A stretch of DNA of 64,000 nucleotides from Clostridium gasigenes (GCF_900104115.1 NZ_FNJM01000002.1:124001-188000), one strand, 5' to 3'. Shown: positions 24,579 to 34,644, counted from the stretch's first letter. A program made the numbers and translations. Notes: generated by a model not told the origin, from the letters alone.

Positions 24579-26096
24579 TTAGTAATTTTTTATTTCCCTT
24601 AAAGTAGATGGACACACCCCATAATACTTCTTAAATTTTCTATAGAAATAACTTGTATCTGTATATCCTACAGCTTTAGCAATATCATTTATTTTCATAT
24701 TAGTATTTAATATTAACTCTTTAGCCTTAATATTTTTAGTGCTATTTAAGTATTCTGAAAATGAAACCCCTAGCTCTTTTGTAAATACCTGTCCTAAATA
24801 TGAACTATTTATATTATATTGACAAGCAAGGGTCTTTAAACTAAGCTCTTCATAATATTTTTCATTAACACTTTTCATAATTTGAGATATAACAGGACTA
24901 TATTTAATTGTGTTTACATTCATTAATAATAAAAGTTCTTCGAGTTCACTAATTAGAAAAGTCTTTACATTATCCCTAGTACTTTCATTGCAAAGTTCCA
25001 CTATAGTATTGCTTAAGCTATCTTTACTATACTTATTATCAAGCTTAAACTCTTCTGATATTTTATCTGCACAAAATATTATCTTTATTGATAAATCATA
25101 TATATTTTTAGGAGTTAAATTACAATCATCAAACAACAACCCTATATAATCTTGTAATTTACTATTGTTTTTTTCTATTATTAATTTATTTATTACTTCT
25201 ATTTCCTTTGAAAAACTTCTTTTATTAGCTTTTATATTACTAACATCTTCTTTGCATAAACAAGCATTAGATCCCTCTGTTAGAATATATTTTTTAAGCT
25301 TATTTGCCACACTATAACTTTCTTTTAATTTATCTATACTATCTACTAAATCTCCTACACCAATAAAAATATCAGTATTAAGTTCGTCTAGTAGATTGAT
25401 CTTTATAGACTGAAAATAATTCATAACATCTTTAATAGTATTATTTTCATTCCATGAATTCACTACTATCACTTGTCCATCATAGTTTTTTATTACCTCA
25501 CACTTACCATAAGTGTTTTTCTCAATAATATCACTTATATTAATATTTTCTTTATTATCCCTTTGCCCAAAAGTTATACTACTTACTGTATATCTTTTTT
25601 CATTTAACCCTATATTAATAACTTGATGTATTTTACTTAACCCAGACTTATCTATCTTTCCATTTATAAATTGAATAAGTTTTCTATTTTTATCTAACAA
25701 TAAACTTTGTGTTTCTTTTTCCATATTCATTGTATTTACAATTTTTATTAACGCCTCTTCCAACTCTTCTTCATTAATTGGTTTTAATATATAATTTTCC
25801 ACCTTATACTTCATAGCAGTTTTCGCATATGAAAACTCATCATATCCACTTAATATTATAAATTTAACATTTTCATCTATAGCTTTAATTTGTTTTATAA
25901 GTTCAAGTCCAGTTACTTTAGGCATACTAATATCCGTAATTACAATGTTAACAGGATTTTTCCTAAACAGTTCTATTGCACTTATTGCATTATCAGCAGT
26001 TTGTATAACTTCTAATCCAATTTTATCCCATTCAATAATCTTTAATAACCCTTGTAATATTAATTTTTCATCATCAACTAGCATAACTTTATACAT
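24579..26096 (-). CDS. AraC-type response regulator, YesN-like
   Basis: 505 residues. Receiver domain at 1-120 with phospho-Asp in NIVITDISMPKVTG and switch Lys in YILKPINEEE. A long middle region follows, then a C-terminal AraC helix-turn-helix pair at about 400-505 (LKTLACQYNINSSYLGQVF and KINDIAKAVGYTDTSYFYRK). It should activate the glycan transporter and enzymes on signal from the histidine kinase. It overlaps the kinase gene by 8 bases, so translation is coupled. Confidence 0.92.
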   Translation of the reverse strand: MYKVMLVDDEKLILQGLLKIIEWDKIGLEVIQTADNAISAIELFRKNPVNIVITDISMPKVTGLELIKQIKAIDENVKFIILSGYDEFSYAKTAMKYKVENYILKPINEEELEEALIKIVNTMNMEKETQSLLLDKNRKLIQFINGKIDKSGLSKIHQVINIGLNEKRYTVSSITFGQRDNKENINISDIIEKNTYGKCEVIKNYDGQVIVVNSWNENNTIKDVMNYFQSIKINLLDELNTDIFIGVGDLVDSIDKLKESYSVANKLKKYILTEGSNACLCKEDVSNIKANKRSFSKEIEVINKLIIEKNNSKLQDYIGLLFDDCNLTPKNIYDLSIKIIFCADKISEEFKLDNKYSKDSLSNTIVELCNESTRDNVKTFLISELEELLLLMNVNTIKYSPVISQIMKSVNEKYYEELSLKTLACQYNINSSYLGQVFTKELGVSFSEYLNSTKNIKAKELILNTNMKINDIAKAVGYTDTSYFYRKFKKYYGVCPSTLREIKNY

Positions 26097-27831
26097 CTTT
26101 ATCTACCTCTTTGCATGGTATTTTTATAACAACCATTACACCTTTATTTTTATTATTAATCAATTTTATTCCATAATCTTTTCCATACTTTATCACAATT
26201 CTTTCATGAGCATTTAAAAGTCCTATAGATTCCCCAAAATTAATTCTTGTCTTTAGCATTTCATTTATACTTTTAATTTTCTCTTCATCTATCCCAGCAC
26301 CATTATCATTTATCCATATAACAATATCTTTATTTTCTATTCTTATTTCTATGCTTAGCTTATTATTATCATTCTCAAGTCTTATTCCATGAACAAAGTA
26401 GTTTTCTATAAGTGGCTGAATAGTAAATTTAATTATTTCTTTATTTAAAAGCTGTTCATCGCAATTTATAGTATACTCAAATTTTTCATCGTACCTAAAT
26501 TTGAATATTTCTAAATATTTCTCGCAATATTCTAACTCACTCCTAATAGTTATAATATTTTTTTCTTTTAGTTGCCGTCTAAATAAAAAGGCTAATATAT
26601 ACAACATTTTTCCAACTTCTTTATCCCCATTACAAATAGCTTTCATTCTTATAGATTCTAATGTATTATATAAAAAATGTGGATTAATTTGATTTTGAAG
26701 AGCTACCATTTCGGCACTTTTTTGATTTAATTCTGCTAAATAGCTTTTTTCAATATGTTCGTTTAATTTTTTACACATATCATTAAAATTTTGAGAAATA
26801 TAATTTATTTCATCATTTTCATTAGTTATAGGAATTGGAATATTAAGTTCTCCATTTTTAACCCTCTCCATTGCCAGTAATAAGGTATCTGTTCTATCAC
26901 TAAGTTTTTTAAGCTTTATATAAAGCACACCTTCTACTATTATAAAAAGTAAAATATCTATAAAAAATAAAGAGCTAAAAAATTCTTTTGGTAAATTTCT
27001 CATTTTGACTTCCTGAGTCTTTACTATAGTTACTAATGCCGAGGCATTTACAGCTTTAGTTATATAATAATTTTTATCTAACTGAACTTCTTCCTTAGCC
27101 TCCATCACTTTTGAAAAATAAGAATATTTTTCATATTCATAATCATCATTAGAATCATAAACAACATTCTCATTATCATCTAATATCATAACTTCATATT
27201 TTTTTTCATAAGTACTAATAATTTTCCTAATTTTACTTAAATCATATGTACATATTATTTCACCTTTAGCTTTAAGTGTTGTTGGCTCTCTTATTTCTCT
27301 AATATACCTTATACTATTTTTTTGACATACAATATTAGAAAAGTTATATTCTTCTCCTAAGTAATCCCTTTTATTTTCTTTTACTTTTATTTGATTTCTT
27401 CTATTAAACGAGCTCTCTTCATCTCTACTATAACTAATAAATGAAATATTAATCAAAGCGTCATTCATATTAAATGAATCTTTGGTGAATTTTTCAATTC
27501 CTTTGTAAAAATACTCATTACTACTAGAAAATTTATCTAATTTTCGCTTTAAATATGTTATCCCATCCACATCTAAGAAATCAATTACATCATTAATAAT
27601 ATATTTATCATCATACATATTTTTAACTATTAAGTTTGTACTATTATTTATGTTATTTATTTCTTCATTTACATCATAGGCAATCTCTTGATTTATGTAT
27701 AAACTATTTTTTTTAATATTAGTTAATTGTTTTTTTATAATATAAATATCTAAACTTGATATTAAAAAAATTACCATTATCATATAAACACCAAATATTC
27801 TTTTATATATCATAGATTTTTTTATACGCAT
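26089..27831 (-). CDS. Sensor histidine kinase, YesM-like
   Basis: 580 residues. Membrane segment about 12-30, extracytoplasmic sensor about 30-285, second membrane segment about 286-307, HAMP linker, then the His_kinase domain with phospho-His in QNQINPHFLYNTLESIR and an ATP domain with WINDNGAGIDE. This LytS/YesM type usually senses sugars together with an ABC binding protein. First gene of a two-gene operon. It lies back to back with the DUF624 gene, another usual companion. Confidence 0.92.
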   Translation of the reverse strand: MRIKKSMIYKRIFGVYMIMVIFLISSLDIYIIKKQLTNIKKNSLYINQEIAYDVNEEINNINNSTNLIVKNMYDDKYIINDVIDFLDVDGITYLKRKLDKFSSSNEYFYKGIEKFTKDSFNMNDALINISFISYSRDEESSFNRRNQIKVKENKRDYLGEEYNFSNIVCQKNSIRYIREIREPTTLKAKGEIICTYDLSKIRKIISTYEKKYEVMILDDNENVVYDSNDDYEYEKYSYFSKVMEAKEEVQLDKNYYITKAVNASALVTIVKTQEVKMRNLPKEFFSSLFFIDILLFIIVEGVLYIKLKKLSDRTDTLLLAMERVKNGELNIPIPITNENDEINYISQNFNDMCKKLNEHIEKSYLAELNQKSAEMVALQNQINPHFLYNTLESIRMKAICNGDKEVGKMLYILAFLFRRQLKEKNIITIRSELEYCEKYLEIFKFRYDEKFEYTINCDEQLLNKEIIKFTIQPLIENYFVHGIRLENDNNKLSIEIRIENKDIVIWINDNGAGIDEEKIKSINEMLKTRINFGESIGLLNAHERIVIKYGKDYGIKLINNKNKGVMVVIKIPCKEVDKDV

Positions 27832-28135
27832 TTCTTCACTCCTCTAACCTTAAGAATGTATAAATAAACAACTATATAAGTTAATATACATATTAAACTC
27901 TAGATACCTTAGATCTATACGTCTAGCTGTATTAAATTAATGTAAATTACTAATTAGAACTTATATAGTTTTTTAAATCCCCTATGCTATTTACTGTTTT
28001 TTACAACATCTTCTATACTTCGACTCATAATTACATTTAACCATAATTAAAATTTAATGAAAAGGTTTATCCGTATGACATTTTATTGTTTTAGTGGACT
28101 TATTTTAGAATACTCTATAATTTGGACATAAAACT
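27832..28135. other. Intergenic region between yesM and the DUF624 gene
   Basis: Divergent promoter region. AGAGGAG precedes the yesM ATG, but I cannot pick a clear promoter for it. TAGATC/GATCTA-like short repeats around 27901-27926 are the only structure I see. Confidence 0.4.
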
Positions 28136-28164
28136 TTGAATTTTAACATTAATTATAATATACT
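28136..28164 (+). promoter_or_regulatory. Promoter of the DUF624-GH125 unit
   Basis: TTGAAT (28136-28141), 17 bases, TATACT (28159-28164), 42 bases before the DUF624 start. Confidence 0.5.
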
Positions 28165-28206
28165 TTATTATAATTAAAGTAAACTTTTACATAGGAGGCA
28201 TTATTC

Positions 28207-28881
28207 ATGGGAGACTTTTTTAGTTTAGATAAAATCTTTGATATATTTAATTATATATTCTGGTTTTTTTTATTGAATCTATTTTTTATGATCTTAAATA
28301 TACCAAGTGTATCATTCTTTCTCTTCCTCGGAATAAGTAATATTTCTTCATACTTCCCTTTGTTTTTAATATGCTTAATTCCTATTGGCCCATCATTAAC
28401 ATCACTACTATACTGCACTGGGAAATTAATTAGAAATAAAGATTTAAATATTATAAATGATTTTATTAAAGGTTTAAAATTAAATTTTAAACAAGCTACT
28501 TTCTTATGGTGCTCTGAACTAATAGTAGTATTTATACTTTATTCTAATATAAAATTTTTCTCCACTTCAAAATATAGTTTAGTTTCAACATGCTTATTTG
28601 CCTCACTAACCATTATTCTTTTATTAATGACACCCTATATATATATATTAATAAGTAGATTTACTATGACAAATATGTCCATTGTTAAATCTTCACTTAT
28701 TCTAGTCTTTACTAGACCAATTATTACTATATCTAATATAGTAATAATTATATTTTCACTTATTTTATTTGAAATGACTCCAGGTACAATAATACTATTT
28801 ATTTCAAGTATATTTGCATTTTTACTTAGCTTTACTAATAAAGCATTGCTTCTTGAACTAGAAACAACTAAGACATCGTAG
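28207..28881 (+). CDS. DUF624 membrane protein, YesL-like
   Basis: 224 residues, about five membrane segments. The opening [20 protein letters not shown] followed by [10 protein letters not shown] matches DUF624/YesL proteins, which regularly accompany YesMN systems and LplABC-type sugar importers. Role unknown. AGGAGG precedes ATG. A hairpin with a T run (28902-28938) separates it from the GH125 gene. Confidence 0.82.
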   Translation: MGDFFSLDKIFDIFNYIFWFFLLNLFFMILNIPSVSFFLFLGISNISSYFPLFLICLIPIGPSLTSLLYCTGKLIRNKDLNIINDFIKGLKLNFKQATFLWCSELIVVFILYSNIKFFSTSKYSLVSTCLFASLTIILLLMTPYIYILISRFTMTNMSIVKSSLILVFTRPIITISNIVIIIFSLILFEMTPGTIILFISSIFAFLLSFTNKALLLELETTKTS

Positions 28882-28901
28882 CATTTACATAAGGCTCAAT
28901 C

Positions 28902-28938
28902 AAATAACAAGTCAAAAAATCTTACTAGTTATTTTTTT
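28902..28938 (+). terminator. Terminator or attenuator between DUF624 and GH125 genes
   Basis: AATAACAAGT and ACTAGTTATT arms with one mismatch, then TTTTTTT. The arms share the TAACTAGTTA core of the interspersed repeats. Confidence 0.6.
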
Positions 28939-28981
28939 GAAGATACCTAACTACAAAACTTATTATACTAGGAGGACTTTT

Positions 28982-30286
28982 ATGACTACTATAACAAATA
29001 CTAAATTAGAGGTTATTAAATCTACAATAAGCGAAATAGGACAAAACTTAACCAACTCTATAGAAAATGAAAAACTTAAATCTATATTTTTAAATTGTTT
29101 TATTAATACAATAGAAACTACAGTTGATGTATCTTTTGATGATGCATTTGTAATAACAGGGGATATTCCTGCTATGTGGCTTCGTGATTCTACCTCTCAA
29201 ATAGAACACTATTTACCTTTTATTAAAGATCACGTTGAACTTAAAGATATATTTACAGGGTTAATAAAAAGGCAAATGAAATGTATTCTTATAGATCCCT
29301 ATGCAAATGCTTTTAACAAAGAAGCTAACGGTAAAAAATGGGATAATGATTTAACAAAGGATAGCCCTTGGGTTTGGGAAAGAAAATATGAAATAGATTC
29401 ATTATGTTACCCAGTTAGACTTACACATAAATATTGGAAAGAATGCGGTGATGCCACTTTCTTTAATGATGAAATAAGAAATGTTTTTAATATTATTATT
29501 GATTTATGGAAAACTGAACAAAACCATTTTGAAAAATCTGATTACTCATTCCAAAGATTAAACTGCTCAAAAACAGATACTTTATGCAATGGAGGCCTTG
29601 GAAACCCAGTTTCATTTACAGGGATGACTTGGTCTGGTTTTAGACCAAGTGACGATGCTTGCCAATATGGATACTTAATTCCAGCTAATATGTTTGCTAC
29701 TGTGGCACTAAGATATATAGAAGAAATTTCTGAAGTTATATATAAAGATTTAGAACTTAAAGAAAAAGCTAACTCACTAAGACTTGAAATTGAAGAAGGC
29801 ATAAAGAAATTCGGTATAGTTCATAATGAAGAATTTGGAGATATTTATGCTTACGAAGTAGATGGCTTAGGCAACTATAACTTTATGGATGACGCTAACG
29901 TTCCAAGCCTTTTATCAATTCCATATTTAGAATTTAGAGGAATTGATGATGAAATTTATCAAAACACACGAAAGTTTATATTAAGCAAAAACAATCCATT
30001 CTACTATGAAGGTACAGTAGCTAAAGGGATAGGTAGCCCACATACACCACCCCAATATATATGGCATATAGCACTTTCAATGAATGGACTTACAACTAAT
30101 AATACTCAAAAAATAAAAGATTTAATAAATATATTAATAAATAGCCATGGTGGTACAGGCTTTATGCATGAAGGATTCCACTGCGACAATTCAACCAAAT
30201 TCACAAGAGATTGGTTTGCTTGGTCTAACTCACTATTTGCACACTTTATATATGATGCTATGATAGAGAAAAAAATTAAATTATAG
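28982..30286 (+). CDS. Exo-alpha-1,6-mannosidase, GH125
   Basis: 434 residues, no signal peptide, so cytoplasmic. [18 protein letters not shown] is the hallmark of the metal-independent GH125 family, and [18 protein letters not shown] and [11 protein letters not shown] are further conserved blocks. C. perfringens and S. pneumoniae members remove non-reducing alpha-1,6-mannose, a branch GH38 enzymes handle poorly. I start at the ATG with AGGAGG 6 bases upstream; a reading 15 codons longer has no ribosome site. It faces away from the rest of the glycan locus. Confidence 0.93.
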   Translation: MTTITNTKLEVIKSTISEIGQNLTNSIENEKLKSIFLNCFINTIETTVDVSFDDAFVITGDIPAMWLRDSTSQIEHYLPFIKDHVELKDIFTGLIKRQMKCILIDPYANAFNKEANGKKWDNDLTKDSPWVWERKYEIDSLCYPVRLTHKYWKECGDATFFNDEIRNVFNIIIDLWKTEQNHFEKSDYSFQRLNCSKTDTLCNGGLGNPVSFTGMTWSGFRPSDDACQYGYLIPANMFATVALRYIEEISEVIYKDLELKEKANSLRLEIEEGIKKFGIVHNEEFGDIYAYEVDGLGNYNFMDDANVPSLLSIPYLEFRGIDDEIYQNTRKFILSKNNPFYYEGTVAKGIGSPHTPPQYIWHIALSMNGLTTNNTQKIKDLINILINSHGGTGFMHEGFHCDNSTKFTRDWFAWSNSLFAHFIYDAMIEKKIKL

Positions 30287-30292
30287 TTATTA

Positions 30293-30346
30293 ATATACCC
30301 ATGATCTAAGGCATTATAAAATAAACTTATTACATCATGGGTATAT
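30293..30346 (+). terminator. Hairpin after the GH125 gene
   Basis: ATATACCCATGAT (30293-30305) and ATCATGGGTATAT (30334-30346) pair perfectly around a 28-base loop that contains AAGGCATTATAAAATAAA, a fragment of the AT-rich repeat family. No strong U run follows. Confidence 0.55.
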
Positions 30347-30393
30347 CAAAATTATAGATACCTTTAAAATGAAAATTAGTAATCTACCGAAAG

Positions 30394-30421
30394 AAAGATA
30401 GAGAAATAAATCTCTATCTTT
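30394..30421 (-). terminator. Terminator of the second ROK gene
   Basis: AAAGATAGAG / CTCTATCTTT around an 8-base loop, then TTTC on the minus strand, 28 bases after the stop. Confidence 0.6.
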
Positions 30422-30448
30422 AAATATCATATACAATTATTTAATATA

Positions 30449-31348
30449 CTAATGACGCATGCTAAAGTTATACACTGCACCTATTAAATTAGCATCATTT
30501 GAATAAACGCATTTTCTAACAGTTGGCATTATCTTAGCTATTTTTGCTTGTTTTAATATAAGTTCTAGTTTTGCATTTATACAATCTACTAAATCTTCAC
30601 GATCACTTATAGCTCCCCCGATAACAATTACTTCTGGATCATATACATATTGTAAATTGAATATTCCTAAAGCTAATTTATAATAAAATTCGTCAATTGC
30701 TCTTAAGCAATCCTTGTCTCCGTCTTTAGCCATATCAAATATTTTTTTCCCATCAATTTTACTAGTATCTATATTTTTATATTGCGCTACTCTTTTAACA
30801 ATAGAAAAAGTAGATGCAACTTCACTATAATTTTTGACTATTCCTTTTTCTATATCACTTTCCATTATCATATATCCAAATTCTCCACCATGTAGGTTAG
30901 TTCCTAAATGTAATTTCTTATTTTTTATAATTGCTCCACCTATACCTGTTCCACATACCAAAAAAAGTGCATCATTATTATCTTTTGCTGCACCCATCCA
31001 AACTTCTGCTAAAGCTGCGCAGTTAGCATCATTTTCCATAGACATATCTAAACCTGTAGCTTTTTTTAATATATTTCTAAAATTAGGTCCATGTATATAT
31101 GGCACTGCTGATGCTCCATATATTATTCCCTCCTCATTATTAACAGCTCCAGGGCAACTTAAGCCTATCCCCTGTAATTTCATATTCTTTTTATATTTAT
31201 CTACAACTTCAACTATTTTCGAAATAAGTATATCAAAGTCTTCTTTTGGTGTTTTAAACGATCCCTTGTCTAATATTTCTCCTTGTTCATTTACAAGTCC
31301 AAATTTAACTGAAGATCCTCCAATGTCAAAAGCAATATAATTTTTCAT
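30449..31348 (-). CDS. ROK-family kinase lacking the zinc motif
   Basis: 299 residues. ATP motif FDIGGSSVKFG, catalytic Asp in NDANCAALAE, and GTGIGGAI. The Cys-rich zinc motif of glucokinases is absent, as in the BglK-type kinases of Listeria and the ROK protein of the pneumococcal N-glycan locus. A substrate other than free glucose is therefore likely: mannose, GlcNAc or a disaccharide. Convergent with GH125, with a GGGGGAAAT site before ATG. I count it as part of the glycan locus by position; no biochemical proof. Confidence 0.85.
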   Translation of the reverse strand: MKNYIAFDIGGSSVKFGLVNEQGEILDKGSFKTPKEDFDILISKIVEVVDKYKKNMKLQGIGLSCPGAVNNEEGIIYGASAVPYIHGPNFRNILKKATGLDMSMENDANCAALAEVWMGAAKDNNDALFLVCGTGIGGAIIKNKKLHLGTNLHGGEFGYMIMESDIEKGIVKNYSEVASTFSIVKRVAQYKNIDTSKIDGKKIFDMAKDGDKDCLRAIDEFYYKLALGIFNLQYVYDPEVIVIGGAISDREDLVDCINAKLELILKQAKIAKIMPTVRKCVYSNDANLIGAVYNFSMRH

Positions 31349-31405
31349 TTTTATTTCCCCCTATATATTTATCAACTACCCACCATTACTTATCTATTAA
31401 AATAT

Positions 31406-31879
31406 TCATACTCTCCTTATTCTTGAGATATAATCTAGTAATTCTTCATTTAACACTAACTCATAAATCTTTGTGGTAGCTGACTCTTTTAATATAATCA
31501 CTTGCTTATCACACTTTTCATATTTCTTAGTATAAACTTTTGATATTTTTGTGCCCTTATATCTATTTTGATTAAAATCATTTAAGCTTATAGGTATTTC
31601 TGCCTTATTAAGCTCTATACACTTTACTAATTTTCTTCTTTTTTTGTTTGATATTTTAAATATATCTAACTCATTATCTGTTATTCCATATTCATATTCT
31701 ACATATATATTTAAAGTTGATATATAAATAATAAAATATAATACTATAAGTCCTATTGAAATTAAGCTACTAATAAATATATAACTTATTGTAGCGGCTA
31801 TTAATATTCCATTTTTTATATTATTAACTAAAGATAATATTTTCGGATTATATCCATCTATAAACTGTTCATAATACAT
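31406..31879 (-). CDS. Small membrane protein of unknown function
   Basis: 157 residues. Two close membrane segments at about 24-58 form a hairpin, followed by a soluble beta-rich domain (VEYEYGITDNELDIFKI ... KQVIILKESATTKIYEL) like a small PH-type domain. Some clostridial DUF6106 proteins look like this, but I am not sure of the family. TGGAGG precedes ATG. 57 bases upstream of the ROK gene on the same strand. Confidence 0.6.
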   Translation of the reverse strand: MYYEQFIDGYNPKILSLVNNIKNGILIAATISYIFISSLISIGLIVLYFIIYISTLNIYVEYEYGITDNELDIFKISNKKRRKLVKCIELNKAEIPISLNDFNQNRYKGTKISKVYTKKYEKCDKQVIILKESATTKIYELVLNEELLDYISRIRRV

Positions 31880-32068
31880 TTTAAAACCTCCATTATTTGG
31901 AACTTGTTATACTATATTAAAAATAGCAATACATTTCAAATATCGTTTACATATATTATTATAAGTTTTATTTTTTTAATGTTGTAGTGTATAAATTATA
32001 TTTTAACTGTATAAACTCTAATCTTATTAAATTGAAGATAACCCTACCTATTGATTTATGTCATCCAT

Positions 32069-32794
32069 TTACTCCAATTGTTTTCCATTAACCATAATTC
32101 TAGCATCATTAAATTCAAAACTACATGTAGTCAATGTTATAATTTTATCCTTTTCGCCTATATCTAATTTGTTTAAATGTAGTGATTTTACTTCTAATTT
32201 ATTTAAATAAGTTAGATATGATTCTTTATTTGCAAAGTTATATTCTAAATATTCTTCTTTTGCATCGGTAACATATACAGAAAATATTTCATATCTTTTT
32301 ATTTCATTATTACTCTTTAAAGTAATTATTTTATTTTTTTCAAAGAAATCCTGATTTTTAAATTTAGTTAAATTATTAAACATTGTTTTATTTTTCATAT
32401 TATGTCCATAAATAATTATATTTGAATCATCTTTAATATCATTTCTATAATCCATAAAAATACTTCCTGAACTACTCTTTTCTTTTGTAAAATCATTATA
32501 TAAGTAAAAATCATTATTATTACCTTGAACTACTGGATAATCAATATTTGTGCCTTCTACTGTAATCCATCCCACATAATCGTTATTCTTATTTTTAAAA
32601 TTTTGATATAAATTATCTACTTTCACCTCTTCTGTTTCTATTTCATTTATTTCTGTTTCATCTATTTCCATCTTTTCTATTCTAATTTTCTCATATTTAT
32701 TAGAATCATAAATATATCTATATATTTTTGCCACTACTTTATATGCACAAAAAAACAATATTAGTATTAATATTATATTTATTATTTTTTTCAT
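32069..32794 (-). CDS. srtB: Class B sortase
   Basis: 241 residues. Membrane anchor at about 4-22, a coiled charged stretch, then the sortase barrel. Catalytic His in YGHNMKNKTMF, Cys in TLTTCSFEF and Arg in DARIMV. The length and the TLTTC motif place it in class B. C. difficile SrtB handles (S/P)PXTG; the IPNTG protein at 7415-9853 is the only sorting signal in the window and a likely substrate. The last 250 bases are duplicated at 10360-10612. TAGGAG before ATG, stands alone. Confidence 0.92.
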   Translation of the reverse strand: MKKIINIILILILFFCAYKVVAKIYRYIYDSNKYEKIRIEKMEIDETEINEIETEEVKVDNLYQNFKNKNNDYVGWITVEGTNIDYPVVQGNNNDFYLYNDFTKEKSSSGSIFMDYRNDIKDDSNIIIYGHNMKNKTMFNNLTKFKNQDFFEKNKIITLKSNNEIKRYEIFSVYVTDAKEEYLEYNFANKESYLTYLNKLEVKSLHLNKLDIGEKDKIITLTTCSFEFNDARIMVNGKQLE

Positions 32795-32918
32795 TATTAC
32801 ACTTCTCCTATTAATTAAAATAAGGCATTGTAAAATAGATTAAATTTTAATTATTAATGCCTATTACTACAACTGAATGTAATTTATATATATATTTATT
32901 ATACATATCTTTTTTTAA

Positions 32919-33104
32919 TATATAACATTTATTCCTTTTTATTCCCTTGAATTTTCTGTAATTTCAAAAATAGCAATTAGTTTTGCCACTTTTAGCCTCA
33001 CTATGGGAATTGGCGATTTTCTAAATGTTTATAATGCAACAATCCAAATGCCTAAAAACTCAATTACTCAACTCTCAGGCTTTCATACGTTTTGGTATCT
33101 TTAA
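32919..33104 (+). pseudogene. Coding-like remnant, unidentified
   Basis: A stop-free stretch of 61 codons reads ISFATFSLTMGIGDFLN, VYNATIQMPKNS and LSGFHTFWYL before TAA. It has the look of the C-terminus of a membrane protein, but there is no start with a ribosome site. I cannot name the family. The rest of the 399-base gap (32795-32918) holds only the sortase upstream region with an AAGGCATTGTAAAATA repeat fragment. Confidence 0.35.
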
Positions 33105-33136
33105 AAAAACTAATTAGTATAGTAGCGCATAAAAAA

Positions 33137-33174
33137 ATAACAAGTCAAATATACTAACATATTGTCTTGCTATT
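33137..33174 (-). terminator. Terminator of the 80-residue unknown gene
   Basis: Minus strand AATAGCAAG ... CTTGTTATT with a T run of seven, 20 bases after the stop. Core AATAACAAGTC is shared with 28902-28938. Confidence 0.65.
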
Positions 33175-33193
33175 TTTTATCGATTTTAATGCT

Positions 33194-33433
33194 TTATGGC
33201 ATTATATATAATTTATTACCTTGAACTATATTTGCTTGTATGTCCTCAAATATCCTTTGAGCTTCTTCAACACTTTCATACATACCTAAAAAAGTTGCAT
33301 TTATCAATGGATTATTACTAGTTATGCTACAATTAATAGTAACCTTTGCCTTCTTAACCTTTGCCTTTGCCTTATTTATGAAAATAAATTTTGATTCTAT
33401 TAAAACTTCTTGACCTTGTACTCTAAACCACAC
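33194..33433 (-). CDS. Small protein of unknown function
   Basis: 79 residues, hydrophilic, no signal. Sequence includes WFRVQGQEVLIESKFIFINK, then a lysine-rich stretch and YESVEEAQRIFEDIQ, which suggests a small alpha/beta fold. I choose the GTG start because AGGAG lies 9 bases before it; the ATG three codons earlier overlaps that site. Not recognised. It has its own terminator. Confidence 0.55.
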   Translation of the reverse strand: MWFRVQGQEVLIESKFIFINKAKAKVKKAKVTINCSITSNNPLINATFLGMYESVEEAQRIFEDIQANIVQGNKLYIMP

Positions 33434-33805
33434 TAAAATCATCTCCTATATAATTATTTATTAATGCACCTATTATAAACTGGTACTTCCTGTTATAGTT
33501 TGATATAACATCTGCTGATTAACGCGTAAGTAAATACTTAATTATGAAATAGTCATAGATGGATTTTATCTTTTTTTTTATCCCTGCTACAACTCTTATC
33601 ATATTTTTTTCCTTTTCGTCAGATATAACCCTTTGTATTTTTCTCATATAAACATTTTTTTAAAATATTCAGTCCATTTTTTCTTATGTTCTAATTATAC
33701 CATAACGCTCATTAAACTAATTAATCAATTCTTAATTAATTCAACTCTGTAAAATAATAATCAGCGTCTTCTAACATATTTACTATTTCATCTAACATGT
33801 CATAT
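33434..33805. other. Intergenic region without a supported gene
   Basis: AT-rich. A 42-codon frame at 33519-33647 on the minus strand (MRKIQRVISDEKEK...) has a start but no ribosome binding site, so I do not call it. No clear promoter or hairpin. Confidence 0.4.
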
Positions 33806-34453
33806 TTAACACGTTATCACTAGCCTCATCATCCTTGTTAAATCCAAAGCTTGTATAGCTGTTACTATTGCTCCCCCTATGTCATCTATTTCTAAATCAA
33901 TTCCACTTATTTCACAAGTTGTAAGATCTATTTTATCTAAAGAAGTTTTATTAAAATATGAGTTAGTTAAATCAGTATCTTTCAAAACTATCTTTTCATT
34001 CTTAACTTGCTGAAATATTCCCTCTTGAAAGTTACATTCAATAATATTTACAGATTTAAACTTAGCAAAAGAAAAATTGGAATACTTTCCTAATACCTTT
34101 TGAAATAAAACATCCTTTAAATTACTTTCATCAAAAGTTGCTCCAAGTAGCTTACAATTAATAAACTCAACTCTATGTATACTCCCTCCACTAAAATTAC
34201 TATTAGATAAATCACAATTTTCAAACTTAGCATCTAATAAATCTACATTTTTAAAAGAGCACTTATTGAATATTACATTCCTAAAAATACATGAATCTAT
34301 AGTTATCCCTACATCTTTTTTATCCTCAATTGTTATATTTTCTATAAGCTTATTTTGAATTTTATCAGCTATAATTATCTCTTCATACATATTGTTTATA
34401 TCTTCCAAATCATCTATAAACTTAGGTTTTTGTATCTTAACTAATTTACTCAT
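33806..34453 (-). CDS. Pentapeptide-repeat protein
   Basis: 215 residues. From about 50 to 190 it is built of A(D/N)LXX-type five-residue repeats, such as FRNVIFNKCSF, LLDAKFENCDLSNSNF and LLGATFDESNL, predicting a right-handed quadrilateral beta-helix. Two blocks are separated near residue 120, an arrangement like Qnr/McbG proteins that mimic DNA and protect gyrase. That function is only a possibility here; many pentapeptide proteins have other roles. GGATGTGGG precedes ATG. Confidence 0.82.
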   Translation of the reverse strand: MSKLVKIQKPKFIDDLEDINNMYEEIIIADKIQNKLIENITIEDKKDVGITIDSCIFRNVIFNKCSFKNVDLLDAKFENCDLSNSNFSGGSIHRVEFINCKLLGATFDESNLKDVLFQKVLGKYSNFSFAKFKSVNIIECNFQEGIFQQVKNEKIVLKDTDLTNSYFNKTSLDKIDLTTCEISGIDLEIDDIGGAIVTAIQALDLTRMMRLVITC

Positions 34454-34595
34454 TTACCCACATCCTTTACTAATAAAATTATAACATAATTGAATCAAGA
34501 CATCTTTAGTTAATCCTTTATTATCAATAAATAACTTAAGTGTAAAGTCTAATTTATACATTATAAACCTTTAGGGATTTTCAAAAAAATACCTA

Positions 34596-34644
34596 TTGAC
34601 TTCATTAAAACATTCACCTATAATCTACTTGATATTGATTATCA
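34596..34644 (+). promoter_or_regulatory. Promoter with Fur box
   Basis: TTGACT (34596-34601), 17 bases, TATAAT (34619-34624), then TGATATTGATTATCA (34630-34644), which matches the 7-1-7 Fur box at 14 of 15 positions and covers the start site. Predicts repression when iron is plentiful. Confidence 0.75.

Noticed and set aside
33519..33647. 42-codon minus-strand frame MRKIQRVISDEKEK...
   Set aside because: No ribosome binding site and no promoter; could be chance in AT-rich DNA.
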